DNA from: Chara braunii
Lineage: Eukaryota; Streptophyta; Charophyceae; Charales; Characeae
Assembly: GCA_003427395.1 (NCBI GenBank)
Contig: BFEA01001107.1
Location: 22,765 to 86,087 of the forward strand
Direction of reading: 5' to 3'
DNA: 63,323 bases
Of this stretch, positions 21,895 through 32,626 are shown in pieces (position 1 is the first letter of the stretch; each line of letters begins with the position of its first letter). A program made the position numbers and the translations under genes. The notes beneath the pieces are model-generated. The model saw only the letters and a list, made by a program, of their open reading frames with translations. It did not search any database and was not told the DNA's origin.

Positions 21895-22710
21895 TGCTGC
21901 TGTTGCTGCAGACTGCTGCTGCAGGCGGACTGTTAAGGTTGCCGTTGGGGGCGAGGTGCTTTTGTGGACTGCAGTGGAAGACTGTGGGCTGCAGTGGAAG
22001 ANTGTGGACTGCAGNGGAGGATTGTGTGCTACANGACTNCGGACTACGNAACTGTGGACTNCGGACCNCTGTGAACCGTTGTCGTTGNTGCTGGTTTATA
22101 TCACTGTGAACTGCTGGTGCTGCGGGATGTGGACAGACTATTTATTGCGGATGACATATGAACTGTGGNTGACTNCTNCGAGCCTGGTGTGTTAAGTTGT
22201 TACATACTGCGGGCCTGCTGCGGCATGATTTTATACCACAGGCCACTGCAGCGTCCAGAGATTGCACCTGCCGTTGGTGGCTACTGCTATCTGTGGCCGC
22301 TGCATATTGCTGCAGACTGCTGCTGGCCGGCTGCGGCTAGCAAATGATATTGTTGTTGGCTACTATTGGCTGCTGCTGATCGGCATCGCTGTGTATAGCC
22401 GCTGCTACTGTTGGCCAGGCATGGACTCCAGCTGCTTACCAGACTACGGACTACGGACTGGGGATCTATAACGCAATGCCACGGTGGTAGTGTTGGTTGT
22501 GCATGGACTGCTCGCTGTTGGTTTTGTCCGCATAAGAAACGGTAGACAACGCTCTTTCGAAGAGAGGTTGTTGGAACGCAGGACTGTTACGGGCTGCGAG
22601 CGGACTGTCGCTGTTGACCTTGCGCAAGCTGCGGCCCTTGGTGGTTCCCAGGGCGTGGCCAACTAGTGGAGGCCGTTGTTGTTGATCGCTGCATACTATT
22701 GCATACCGCA
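21895..22710. repeat. CTG/GACTGC-rich low-complexity region
   Basis: GCTGCTG runs and degenerate repeats of GGACTGCAGTGGA, TGTGGACTGC and GGACTACGGACT fill 21895-22470. Ns cluster at 22003-22180. Frames are open because of composition only. Confidence 0.6.
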
Positions 22711-23400
22711 ACGGTTATCACTGACTGTTGAAGTCTACGGTGCCTCGACGGGTGAACTTGGGGGGGGGTAGATTGAGCCTTAGAAGGAGGGGTTATTGCT
22801 GCGGATTGACGAAGTCGTCAGACGTGCGGCCTCGGCGGCTGATTCGGAGTTTGACCAAGCTGTTACTTTCTGGCTGCCATTGCGGGGCCCTCAGGAGTAT
22901 TAAGATTACAAGACCCTCTCCAGTGAGCTTGAGAGCACCCCTCTTGTATCTGAGAGTCTCAAACTATCTTCCTCTATCCTTCTTACTCTTAAGTCTGGTC
23001 TTGTTCTGAGCGGAAGGCGGCAGGCAGGATTGCAGCCGGTAGGATCGCATCAAGACTCTGTGGGGAGTCCACCCACCGATTGCGGGAGCTGTAACGGAGC
23101 CTAGGCGAGGCTCTGGAGGCAGTGAATTGACAGGTAACCTTTGCGTTACCCTCTATACACCTTAGATATAACCCCTATCTATACTACCTGATGCATCTCT
23201 GGCTGAATATATGGTGTGCAACCCTGTCTAATTTTTGGTTTGACTTCAGGAGATTGAACCAGACTAAGTAAAGGAATATTTGTGAAATCTCAGTTTCAAC
23301 TTTGTTTGTTTGTATGAACTCAGAATGTTAAAAGGAACTGCATCTGGGGAAAAGGCAGGATGGGGGTTTTGTTTTGCTTGATGGTTGATTGGGTCGTTAA
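22711..23400. other. unassigned sequence before the hairpin array
   Basis: No gene was recognised. It may belong to the same long repeat or LTR-like unit as the hairpin array and the 123-bp repeats that follow. Confidence 0.35.
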
Positions 23401-23404
23401 GGCT

Positions 23405-24345
23405 GAGGAGTCCCCATAAGTTTGGGGAACCCCAGCGCTTTGTTTTATTTTGGTTTGCATGGAGAAGTCAGACCCTTCTATAAGTTTAGGGGTTCTGACT
23501 ACTCTTGGGGCTGGGATGTCCCCATAAGTTTGGGGAGACCCAATGATGTGGTTTGCATGATGGTCAGGTTGTTATGTAAGTTCAGGTGGCCTGACTGCTC
23601 TAACTTGTAAGGGGGTTTTGATTGTGCTTGAATTTCAGGGACTCAGGGCGCTCAATAAGTTTTGGTGTCTTGGGTTGCCTTGTTTTCATTGGGATTTTGC
23701 TCTTTCTTTGGTTTCTGAACGAGGAGGCCGAGCTGTTCTGTAAGTTCAGGTGGCTCAGTCTCTTCCTCCTCTTTATTCTGAAGAATTGATCTCGGCAAAG
23801 AGGCAGACCCTTCTGTAAGTTCAGGGGATTTGACTCGATGCCACACACATAATGGCTCAGATAGAAACGAAGCTGGCAGAGAGTTAAGACCCTTCTGTAA
23901 GTTCAGGGGGTTTGGCTCAAAGCCTCGCACATGCTGGAACCCAATGGTTATAACTTGGCTATACTTTATTACTACTTTATCTAAGAACGAGATAACCAGA
24001 CTGTTTTATAAGTTTAGGTGGTCTGACTATAGCCGTATCACAACTTGAAGAAAGTACAACTAAGAATAAAATTGATGGTAAACTGGGGCAGGCTGAATAT
24101 AAGTTAGTTCAGTCATATGCAGTCTTAGAAGATAAAGGTAAAGATAAGTATATATAACTTGGATACTTTAAACAGTCCAGGGTGACTAGAATGGTCTAGT
24201 CATGTGTCAAAGAAGAGAAAAGTAGTTGTGCCCTCTGTTTGTGTATATTTGTGCAAGTCAAAACGCTCTATAAGTTTAGGTATTCTGACTCTAGGCCTGG
24301 CTAAGTTGAGTTGTTCTATAAGTTCAGGCGGCCTGACTTATGCCT
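23405..24345 (+). repeat. array of 11-13 stem-loops with shared loop motif
   Basis: The word TAAGTTYAGG or TAAGTTTGGGG recurs at ~23417, 23480, 23525, 23576, 23655, 23741, 23816, 23897, 24008, 24271 and 24318, with a variant at 24099. Each lies in the loop of a small hairpin whose arms differ but remain complementary. Examples are AGTCAGA/TCTGACT at 23466-23500, GTCAGG/CCTGAC at 23563-23595, TCCCC/GGGGA at 23411-23428 and 23519-23536, CAGAC/GTCTG at 23997-24025, and GAGC/GCTC at 23730-23756. A perfect TGACTAGA/TCTAGTCA hairpin without the motif lies at 24183-24202. No coding frame explains the pattern. Confidence 0.75.
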
Positions 24346-24639
24346 TATGTAAGTTAGGGATAATGAGTTAAATCATTAAGAGATCATGAACTATTGTTTG
24401 TTCAGGATTGACTTTGGGATGGTGAGAGTACTTACCTTTGTGGTTTGGCCTGCATGTGATTGAGTGAGGCTACTACTTAGTCTGAGTTTCAGTTTGATAG
24501 GTAGTTGCTTTAGTCGCTCGCCACGTGCTAGAGCGATAGGAGTTGATTTCAATTCCTGCATTTTCTGAGCTAAGTTTTTTTCCTTAGGTCAATTCTCGCA
24601 TTTTCTGGGATCTTTTATTATACTTAGCCTTGTATAAAT

Positions 24640-25200
24640 CTTGGCAGGTTACTTTCTCTACGGGAAGCGCTGCCGAAATTTTCTACAAATCCAAAGAGTT
24701 AGTCAAATCTTGAATTGTCCAAACTTGACTTATCTTTCTGACTTAGTAAAAATATGGGAAGCCTCCTTTTCTAAAGGGAGTGCTGCCTAAATTTATTGCT
24801 AATTCAGGGAGTTAGTCAAAAGTTTGGCTTGTCAAAGTTTGACTTGTCCTTTCATTATATATGGCTTAGTAAAAATCTGGAAAACCTGCTTTTTTAAAGG
24901 GAGTGCTACCCAAATTTTTGCTAATTCGGGGAGTTAGTCAAATTTTTGACTTCTCAAAAGTTCAACTTGTCAAGATTTCATATATGGCATAGTAAAATTT
25001 TGGGAATCCTCTTTTTCTAAAGNGAGTGCTGCCCAAAATTTTGCTAATTCAGGGAGTTGATAAAATTTGGACTTTGGAGAGTCAAGGGTTATTTCTGATT
25101 TCATATCTAGGCTTATATAAATTCTGAGAGGGCACTTTTCCTACGGGAAGCGCTGCCGAAATTTCCCTGTTTCCAGAGGAGTTAGATTATTTTCGACAGG
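24640..25200 (+). repeat. ~123-bp tandem repeat, five copies
   Basis: The phrase GGGAGTGCTGCC or GGGAAGCGCTGCCG, followed by an AAATTT-type stretch and a GAGTTAG phrase, recurs at ~24661, 24775, 24898, 25021 and 25145. That gives spacings near 114-124 bases. The first and last copies share the GGGAAGCGCTGCCGAAAT version, so the edges are more alike than the middle. One N lies at 25023. Confidence 0.75.
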
Positions 25201-25213
25201 TGGCGCTAGAGAG
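25194..25213 (+). promoter_or_regulatory. possible LTR end plus primer-binding-like site
   Basis: CGACAGGTGGCGC here matches the LTR-end/primer-site junction of the gypsy element at 27412-27424, after which the two diverge. It could mark the end of another, older LTR (possibly containing the hairpin array and 123-bp repeats). The matching tRNA was not identified. Confidence 0.3.
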
Positions 25214-25499
25214 TGTTGTATGGAGGTGTGCTATGGAGGTTTATCCCCCATATGCTGATGATTTTAGTCTGGGCATTGGACCTATACTGTGTTACAGGTC
25301 CTTTGGGTTGTCTGATTCAAGGTCAGGACTAGATTCAACTTGATCTCTTGAGGATCATTATCTGTTATCACTGATAACAGGTCGGTTGTCGATTCGTCGG
25401 TTTACTACTCAATTCCAACTCACATTCCTCACTCGACCTGAAAGGCTTTAGCCCTGGTGATTGTATTGTTTCATTAAGGTTTCACCCGGACTTTTATTG

Positions 25500-25780
25500 A
25501 ATGACCATTTAACAAAGGTACTGAGTATTTAATTAAGGTGTGGTTGGACAAGAGGTTGGGGCTTGCATGGCTAAAGCGAGGGGTATGAGTGTTGAAGATG
25601 GTTGGGGTTGACTCCGTGTAGTGCGTGGGCTGTTGATTGACTCGTTGATGTCATTCGCAGGTATGTGCTATGAATCAGATTCTGGATGTGGTTTCCTGCG
25701 ATCACATATATACGTATGGCTGTGAGGGCCCCAATGAGACTGTGAGAAGTGATCGTCACATACTTTTCTCTGTTATATAT
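25500..25780 (-). repeat. inverted copy of the 12456-12720 repeat
   Basis: On the minus strand it carries CACGCACTACACGGAGTCAA and flanking phrases in the same order as 12456-12720. The next ~100 bases show nothing recognisable. Confidence 0.6.
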
Positions 25781-25889
25781 GCATATATATGAGTATACTT
25801 GAAATGAATACTTGCATTGGCTAAAGGGCCCACAAACTAAAAGCCTGCTCAGGGGTTAAGACAAAAAAAGGCCTAGGGAAAACCCTTAC

Positions 25890-26890
25890 TTTTATTTTGT
25901 TTTACTTCTTAAGGATTTTTCTTAGTCGGACGTTGGTCCTGGGCCGGGATTCGAGGTCCTTGTCCAAGACATCCCAAGCCCTAGGCTCTGCAGGGAAGGG
26001 TTTTTCCCTCCCGCAAAGCCTATTTGCCTTGCCTACCGAGACGCTCAGACCAAAGGCTGGAGGTCTCGTGGCGGCTGCACGACTATTCCTTCAACCATGC
26101 AATGTCGTAAAGGATCAGACCCTCGCGACACTTTGAGCCTGACACTTGAGTGTCATAAGCGGTGCTCGGATCCATGAGGGACCGCTTGATTATGGACACT
26201 ACATAGTACGTCATCGTTGCGACTTCATGCGTACGCCTGCATCGCGGGTTGGTATGAGATAGACCCTCGGCTGCGCGACTTTATATTAAAATCCCGTGCG
26301 CGACGTTTTACCGCCCTAGTGTGTAAAAAGTTATGGGATTACAAAGGGACCGACGCATATGGGCGAATGTTTGAGATTGCTATAAGGCGCCAACGCCGCG
26401 CGAAAAAGGGAGGGTACCCCAGGGCTATGATTTTGTTTACTAGGCAGGGAACCTTCGGCCTATTCCTTATCTTTTGCTCTTTGGATTTTTTATAGTTGGA
26501 CGTTATAGTTCGTGGCAGCCATCAAAGTCAAACCCCTTGATGTTCGACCGCCACGACAGCTTAAAGTTGTCTACTCAACCCCTCTGCACAGGGTGCAGAA
26601 GAGGGTGTGGTCTTCAACCACGCACGGCGGTTGTCCAGCGTCGAGAGATTAACCCTCAAGGCGCGTGTCAGCCGACACTTGAGTGTCGAACGTGACCCTC
26701 GCGATTAACGGGGACCGTGTGAGTATGGGTACCTTATAGTACGCCTTCATTGCGACTGATTGCACACGTTTGCATTGCAAATCGATATGCGATAACCCTG
26801 CGTCCGCGCGGTTTTATATTAAGTCTCATGCGCAACGTCTATCCGAACTCCGCATTGGAAAGTAATGGGACGGCTACCGAGGGGCTAGGA
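25890..26890 (+). repeat. diverged direct duplication (~0.5 kb units) in the presumed 5' LTR
   Basis: Unit 1 (~25910-26400) and unit 2 (~26490-26885) share, in order: a GGACGTTR phrase, the palindrome GACACTTGAGTGTC (26128-26141 and ~26672-26685), ACTACATAGTACGTC versus CCTTATAGTACGCC, the phrase ATTGCGACT/GTTGCGACT, GCGCGACTTTATATTAA versus GCGCGGTTTTATATTAA, and a final AATGGGACNGC/GTTATGGGAT segment. TTTATATTAA may be promoter-like. The duplication lies just upstream of the primer-binding site. Confidence 0.65.
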
Positions 26891-27416
26891 GCGTTGTCGC
26901 GTTGTCTATGTTGTGTTGTTTTGTACGTGTGTGTGTGAGTTTTATTTTTGTGTTCGTAAAGTGGTGTGCGCGTGGTGTGTAGGATGCGTCCTAGTCGACC
27001 GACGACGAGCCGCGCTTGGGACTTCAGCCCCCCATGATGCCGGTTCGCGTGCGGGTCCGATAGAGGCGCATTACCGCACGTACCCCCTATGCTACAACGA
27101 ACGAGAAACGCCCTCGGCTGGTCCACCTCTGCGATTGCAACTGATTAGCTTTCGTACTGTGGACTGGTAGCTCGACGGGGATACGCCCACCGAAGGGAGG
27201 TGACAACTCCCGTAAGGTGTAGGTAAGTCGTGCCTCGTGTAGGCCCTATCCTGTCGTAGGGGCTCGCGAGAGGTATGGCTGGCGCACTCGGTCGGAGCAG
27301 CTTAAGGAAGCTCCACATGTATGATTTGCGACGAAGGATTTAAAACAACTCCTGCGTGACGCGGCCGAGAGGGTCCCGCGCTGCCCTGGGGCGGTGCCGG
27401 ACCGATGCGCACGACA
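26891..27416 (+). mobile_element. 3' part of the presumed 5' LTR of the gypsy element
   Basis: The sequence ends ACGACA two bases before a good primer-binding site, which fits the CA end of an LTR. The TG start of the LTR could not be placed, because no matching 3' LTR was found in the window. A GT-rich stretch lies at 26905-26950. Confidence 0.45.
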
Positions 27417-27418
27417 GG

Positions 27419-27436
27419 TGGCGCCGTTGTCGAGGA
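27419..27436 (+). promoter_or_regulatory. primer-binding site, tRNA-Asp type
   Basis: TGGCGCCGTTGTCGAGGA matches the complement of the plant tRNA-Asp 3' end (TGGCGCCGTTGCCGGGGA, from memory) at 16 of 18 bases. It lies two bases after a CA and ~300 bases upstream of gag, which is the expected arrangement for minus-strand priming in Ty3/gypsy elements. Confidence 0.7.
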
Positions 27437-27736
27437 TAACGGAAAACCTACCGTTGTCTCTGGTGGAACGACATCCGGGTATGAGAAGTGAATAGGAAAA
27501 AGGCATAAAGGAAAGACGAGAAGGTAAGAAAAAGTAATGAGTGACTAAGTATAGGTGAGAAAGTTTACCTACCTGAGTTAGGGGAAGTATGAAGGACGAT
27601 CGTGTTAGCATTGGGTAAAGTATGCAGTAAGGGTTAGGCAGAGCGGAAGGAATAGACCGGTCAAGGTGAAATGCTTAATAAAGGAGTGTGCTTGTTTTTC
27701 TCTTATCCGGGAGCTTGAGGAGAAGAGTCTGTCAAG

Positions 27737-29510
27737 ATGTAGCAGGGCGGCGACGCATCAGGTGATCCCAAAAAAGGCCTGACGCTCGATGACCTTATCG
27801 CGGCTATTGACAGGCATGAAAGAAATCCGAGCAACATCCCCAAGGTCGATACCTTCCATTTTTGTGGGAAGAAAGTCTTAGAATGGTTGGGGCGGGTGGA
27901 ACAAGCTCTGGTCGGGCGGTCCGATGTCGTAAAATTTCAGCGCATTCTTCAGTACGTTCACAACTACCATCAAGAGGTGAAAAAAGTTATAGACGCAGCC
28001 CAAGGTNNNNNNNNNNNNNNNNNNNNNNNNNNNNNNNNNNNNNNNNNNNNNNNNNNNNNNNNNNNNNNNNNNNNNNNNNNNNNNNNNNNNNNNNNNNNNN
28101 NNNNNNNNNNNNNNNNNNNNNNNNNNNNNNNNNNNNNNNNNNNNNNNNNNNNNNNNNNNNNNNNNNNNNNNNNNNNNNNNNNNNNNNNNNNNNNNNNNNN
28201 NNNNNNNNNNNNNNNNNNNNNNNNNNNNNNNNNNNNNNNNNNNNNNNNNNNNNNNNNNNNNNNNNNNNNNNNNNNNNNNNNNNNNNNNNNNNNNNNNNNN
28301 NNNNNNNNNNNNNNNNNNNNNNNNNNNNNNNNNNNNNNNNNNNNNNNNNNNNNNNNNNNNNNNNNNNNNNNNNNNNNNNNNNNNNNNNNNNNNNNNNNNN
28401 NNNNNNNNNNNNNNNNNNNNNNNNNNNNNNNNNNNNNNNNNNNNNNNNNNNNNNNNNNNNNNNNNNNNNNNNNNNNNNNNNNNNNNNNNNNCCGGGGGTA
28501 ACAAGGATTGTTACAGACGTATTGGCACAGCTGGGGTATGTGACAGAGCCGGTGGTGCAAAGGAGGGTAGTAACGGCTGTCCAAGTGAAGGGAAAGGAGC
28601 CGGTGATAGAGGAGGTTGTTCAGGAGGAGCTTTGGGAAGAGGAAGAGTCGTTGCCGCAGCGCCTGACAAAGGTCCAACGCAAAGTGCGTAACTTGGCGCA
28701 GGGCGGAAAGGGATCAGGAAAAGCTGAGGCACCGCGGGCCTTGACAATAACCCCTTTAAATGTGGCGGCTCCATCATCTAGTACGGGTCCCTCGCAAGGA
28801 GGGGCGCCCTCCTCGGACAAAGGCCCTGGCCGGTGATTAATGCAATCGTACCATGGGGTAGCCCGCCGCCAGTAGCCGGACCACAAACGAGTATGCTGCC
28901 ACCCATTTACCCCGCAGCCCTGGCCCAGCCTGTGGCCCCGCCACCGTCACCCGCTCCCAGTTCAAAGGGAAGCGTGGCAGGAGGTGGGAACCAGGGGCAG
29001 GGCAATCAAGGCAACGGAGGGAGGGGTGGAGGAAGGGGGCGAGGGAGGAATGGCGGTGGAAGAGGAGGGCAATGGAATAGTCAAGGCCGAGGAAACCAAG
29101 GCCAGGGGTACCAAGGCCAGGGGAATCAAGGCCAGGGGAATCAAGGCCAAGGGTACCCAGGCCAGGGGTATCAAGGCCAGGGGGATTAGGGAAGTCTGGG
29201 GTATGGGAGACCCCGTTTTGACTGGAGGACGGCCATCTGCCAGCATTGTGACCAGCAAGGCCACACCATAAGGTTCTGTAAAATAAGACGAGAAGACGAG
29301 AGGAGCGGTCTGATCTCCTCCACCATGGATGGGAACATTTATGATCAGTTTGGGAAGGCCATTGATAGAAGGCTTGGACGAGTGAGAGCGGAAGCCGAAC
29401 GAAGGGCGGCAGCTGGGCCGTCACCCCCTGCCACGTTCAGGTTATGGCAGGAAAAGGAGGAACCACCGATTGGGGTAGAGGAAGTGGGGAGCGACGAGGA
29501 AGTGACTTAA
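27737..29510 (+). pseudogene. Gag-like polyprotein with zinc knuckle (Ty3/gypsy), broken
   Basis: This is the structural protein that would form the particle and bind the element RNA. It starts at ATG 27737, which is followed at once by TAG (27740-27742). The frame then reads a helical Gag region including F-H-F-C-G-K-K-V-L-E-W-L and V-K-F-Q-R-I-L-Q-Y-V-H until an N gap (28007-28491). After the gap, another frame runs to TGA at 28834, and a third frame carries a Pro-rich then Gly/Gln-rich tract with tandem N-Q-G-Q-G repeats (~29090-29185), TAG at 29187, and a CCHC knuckle, C-Q-H-C...H...C, at 29238-29279. It ends at TAA 29508. At least two frame changes and two stops show it is dead. Confidence 0.75.
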
Positions 29511-30635
29511 GGACCACGTGGAGGAGGTAGGAGGGAAGAGTCCATAATCATCGAATCGGATGATGAAGGCGAGGAAAGAAGAATGGAATCGCCATCCGTC
29601 TTATTGAGGAAGATGGAGGACCTATTTAACAAGGTGAGAAGGTACCAGCAGAAGTTGGTAGACCTCTGGGACGAAGTAAAGAGATGGAGGTCTAACATCC
29701 CCAAGGTGTTCCTCTATGACTCCGGCCCGGAGTCAGCGCCCGGGCGACCCAGAGTAAATGTGTTTGGGTCGTGCCCACAATCGGGAATGATGGGGAGACC
29801 CCTCACCCCGCAGGCCCGGCTGGCACAAGCAGCGAGAACGAGGAATCAAGCCAAGGCCAGTGCCAGCCAAGAGCCTCCGAGGAGGGAGCCCGAACCGGGG
29901 AAAAGAAAGGAGGCTGTGGAAGTGGAGGATGACGACAATGAGGAGGAAGAGGACGAGAGGCTACGCAGAGAAGAGGATCAGAGAGCGGAGCAGCGGGCAA
30001 GGCAAAAGGGAGTCAGGGGAGAGGTCGAGCCGGTTGTGCGCGACGGACCGCCCAAAAGGAAGGGGTTTGACGTGGAGAAAATGATCGATCGGCTACTAGA
30101 AGCGCATAATGACTTCATGACTCTGAAGGAAATTCTGGCGACAACCCCGCGACTCCGCGATGAATTGAAAGGGAGGTTGTCACGACGGTTGGTGGTCAAC
30201 GTCCATCTAGGCACGATTCTGCCCAAGGAGGCAGAATGGGCGGAGTCAGGCACGAAGATGGATTGGAAGTGCGTGGCCTGCGGCACAGTGGATTTAGTGG
30301 TGAAGGGATCCAAGTGTGCAGCAATGGTGGACACCGGGGCAGAAATGAACATCATCCGGGAGGCGGATGCTATCAGATTCGGGCTGGACATAGACCGATC
30401 TGACGGTGGTATTTTGCACCGAGCCAGCTGCAAGGCCGTGTTTTGTGGGACAGCCTCGAATGTACTCATCGAGGTTGGAAAAGTGAAGGCCCGAGCTTGC
30501 TTCTTCATCATGCCGGACGTGGAGCATGGGATCCCCCTAGAGAGGTTATTTTTGAGTAGGACAGAAACCGTGATGTTCAACAAGCATGACGGTACTATGA
30601 TCCTCCTACTATGTCACCCTGCCTGCGGGAATTAA
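29511..30635 (+). pseudogene. retropepsin-like aspartic protease region of pol
   Basis: This would cleave the element's polyprotein. It continues the Gag frame after the TAA at 29508. The first ~220 codons from 29583 are charged linker (E/R-rich near 29870-30020). The protease core follows with V-D-T-G-A-E-M-N (DTGA at 30330-30341, about codon 250), then I-D-R-S-D-G-G, F-F-I-M-P-D-V and R-T-E-T-V-M-F-N-K-H-D-G-T. The D-T-G-A active-site triad is intact. The frame ends at TAA 30633, and the next frame picks up matching sequence, so a frameshift lies near 30620-30640. Confidence 0.8.
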
Positions 30636-30963
30636 AGATAATTACATGCAGGAATACAAGACCGAGGAGTATAAGGAACTGGCCCAACCCGGGATCCTTC
30701 ACGATCGAAGAATCGGAAGGCGAGCGTCGAAGACTTCGGGCGGAGCCGGAAGGAGAAGAAGAGGTGAAAGCATTTTCCCGTAGCCTATCGGACGTCGGAA
30801 AGGCCATGGATTTAGTGGTCACACATGAGATGGCGGATCCGGATGCCATCCAGGCCTTGAGGGAGCAAGTTCTGGAATGCCCTGAGGCTGAGAGATTGGA
30901 GGTGGTATACCGTCTTCCGGATGGAAGAAGGAACCCCGCGTCCGCGCAGGCGCAATCTAAGAG
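30636..30963 (+). pseudogene. protease-RT linker of pol, shifted frame
   Basis: The open frame contains I-I-T-C-R-N-T-R-P-R-S, then an acidic stretch R-A-E-P-E-G-E-E-E-V and A-D-P-D-A-I-Q-A-L-R-E-Q-V. It stays open to 31021 but overlaps the RT frame from ~30964. No known fold was recognised. It bridges protease and RT and needs a frameshift on each side. Confidence 0.6.
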
Positions 30964-32220
30964 TTGGCCTTTTTTAGGGGACAGCTCAAACAGGGTTCCC
31001 AAAGGCGGTACAAGACGGTAGACAAAAAGTGTCGCCCAGTTCCCGTCCTCGTTACAGAGGACGAGAAAACGTATTACGAGAGGGAACGAGATTTGATTCG
31101 ACGAATGAGGGAGAGTGCTTTAGCAGGACCATGTCGTATCAACGAAGGAAATGAAAGGGAGTTGATTATAAAGAAACCTGACTTCCTATTGCCTCAGGAG
31201 CGCATATTGATGGTGAAATTGATGAAGAGGAGGCATCGCGCCTATGCGTTTAGTGACGAGGAGCGTGGCAGGCTGGATGTAGATAAAATACCTATGATCC
31301 GCATCCACACAGTGCCACACGAGCCTTGGAAGATGAGAGGGGCGCGATATCCTAATCCTGACGAGGGGAAGAAGGTGGTGGATTACCTCGATGACAAGAT
31401 AAGTACGCACGTCGCCGACTATTCCAATGGGCCGTATGCGTCCCCGTGGTTCTGCTTCATCAAGCCTAACGGGACGCTGCGGTGGGTGCAAGATTTTCAG
31501 AGACTGAATATGGTGACCGTACGGGACGCTCGAGGATTGCCACATGCGGATGCTCTATCAGAATCCTGTGCTGGAAGGCCTATAATCTCACTTATAGACC
31601 TTTACTCAGGATATGATCAGTTTCCGGTCTATCCGCCGGATAGGCCAGTGACGGCAATGCACACGCCGCGAGGACTAATCCACATGAACGTGGCCCCACA
31701 AGGGTGGACCAACGCAGTAGCAATGGTCCAACGGGCCATGATTCGGACTATGCAGTCAGTTAGCCCCCACATCACACAGCCATACATCGAAGATTTGGCG
31801 GTGAAGGGGCCGACAATAAAGGAGAGCGACGAGGTCTTGCCAGGGGTAAGGCGCTTTGTTTGGAAGCACATCCAGGACCTCGATAAAGTCCTGAGTCTGC
31901 TTGAGGAGCACAACCTCACGGCGAGCGGGGCCAAATCCAGACACTGCATGAGGGAAGCGACTATCTTGGGGTTCGTCTGTAGCGAGAAGGGCCGAAGGCC
32001 AGATGTGAAGAAGACGGACAAGATTAGTGAGTGGCCAGTTCCGTTCCACTCAATAACTGATGTCCGAAGCTTCCTTGGTACGTGTGGATTTTGGAGGGCC
32101 TTCGTCAAGAACTTTGCCGCTAAGACTGAGCACCTGAGGAAGTTAGTCCGTCAGTATCAAAAATGGGTTTAGGGTGAGGAGCAAGAAGAGGTGGTGGCTA
32201 AGATGAAGGAGGAATTTTGA
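30964..32220 (+). pseudogene. Ty3/gypsy reverse transcriptase, broken
   Basis: This would copy the element RNA to DNA. In order are a fingers region with P-Y-A-S-P-W-F-C-F-I-K-P-N-G-T-L-R, motif A S-L-I-D-L-Y-S-G-Y (Asp codon at 31597-31599), motif B A-P-Q-G-W-T-N-A-V, motif C and the primer-grip/thumb region G-F-V-C-S-E-K-G, ending in S-F-L-G-T-C-G-F-W-R. Motif C reads Y-I-E-D instead of the usual Y-x-D-D; the first catalytic Asp is Glu at 31789-31791. Stops TAG 32170 and TGA 32218 follow in the same frame. The enzyme is inactive for two independent reasons. Confidence 0.85.
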
Positions 32221-32626
32221 GAAGGAGGGTTGGTGTTAGGAGCGCCAGATTATGATGCCACGGACACACGACCCTTCATTGTCGAAACAGATGTCGGGCC
32301 TACTGCCTTAGGAGGAGTTGTAATTCAGGCAGACATGGAAGGAAAGGAAAAACCCTTGCGATTTGAGAGCCGGACTCTCTGTACGACAGAGAGAAACTAC
32401 TCTCAGTTCAAAAGGGAGACTCTTGCTGTCCTCCACTGTCTACGGATCTTCCGAAACTACATCTTCGGCAGGAGGTTTATTTTGAGAGTGGACCCAACCG
32501 CCCTGACCTACTCTCAGATCCGACGGTTGCCAGATGGCTGACGTACATCTGAATGTTTAACTTCGAGTTGGAGCGTATTCCTGGTAGCAAGAACCGGGCG
32601 GATGGGCTGAGTCGTATCAACTAGGA
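32221..32626 (+). pseudogene. RNase H domain of pol, broken
   Basis: It would remove RNA from the RNA-DNA hybrid during reverse transcription. The frame from 32221 carries F-I-V-E-T-D-V-G-P-T-A-L-G-G (first catalytic Asp), S-Q-F-K-R-E-T-L-A-V-L-H (Glu) and L-R-V-D-P-T-A-L-T (Asp). It runs to TGA 32539. After a frameshift near 32535, the next frame has F-N-F-E-L-E-R-I-P-G and R-A-D-G-L-S-R (last Asp), with a TGA at 32550 where a Trp is usual. Confidence 0.75.

Noticed and set aside
21895-22710. Proteins in the CTG-rich region
   Set aside because: Frames are open from composition, with Ns and no motif.
28984-29271. Plus-strand frame with repeated K-A-R-G-I
   Set aside because: It is a shadow of the Gly/Gln-rich Gag tract in another frame.
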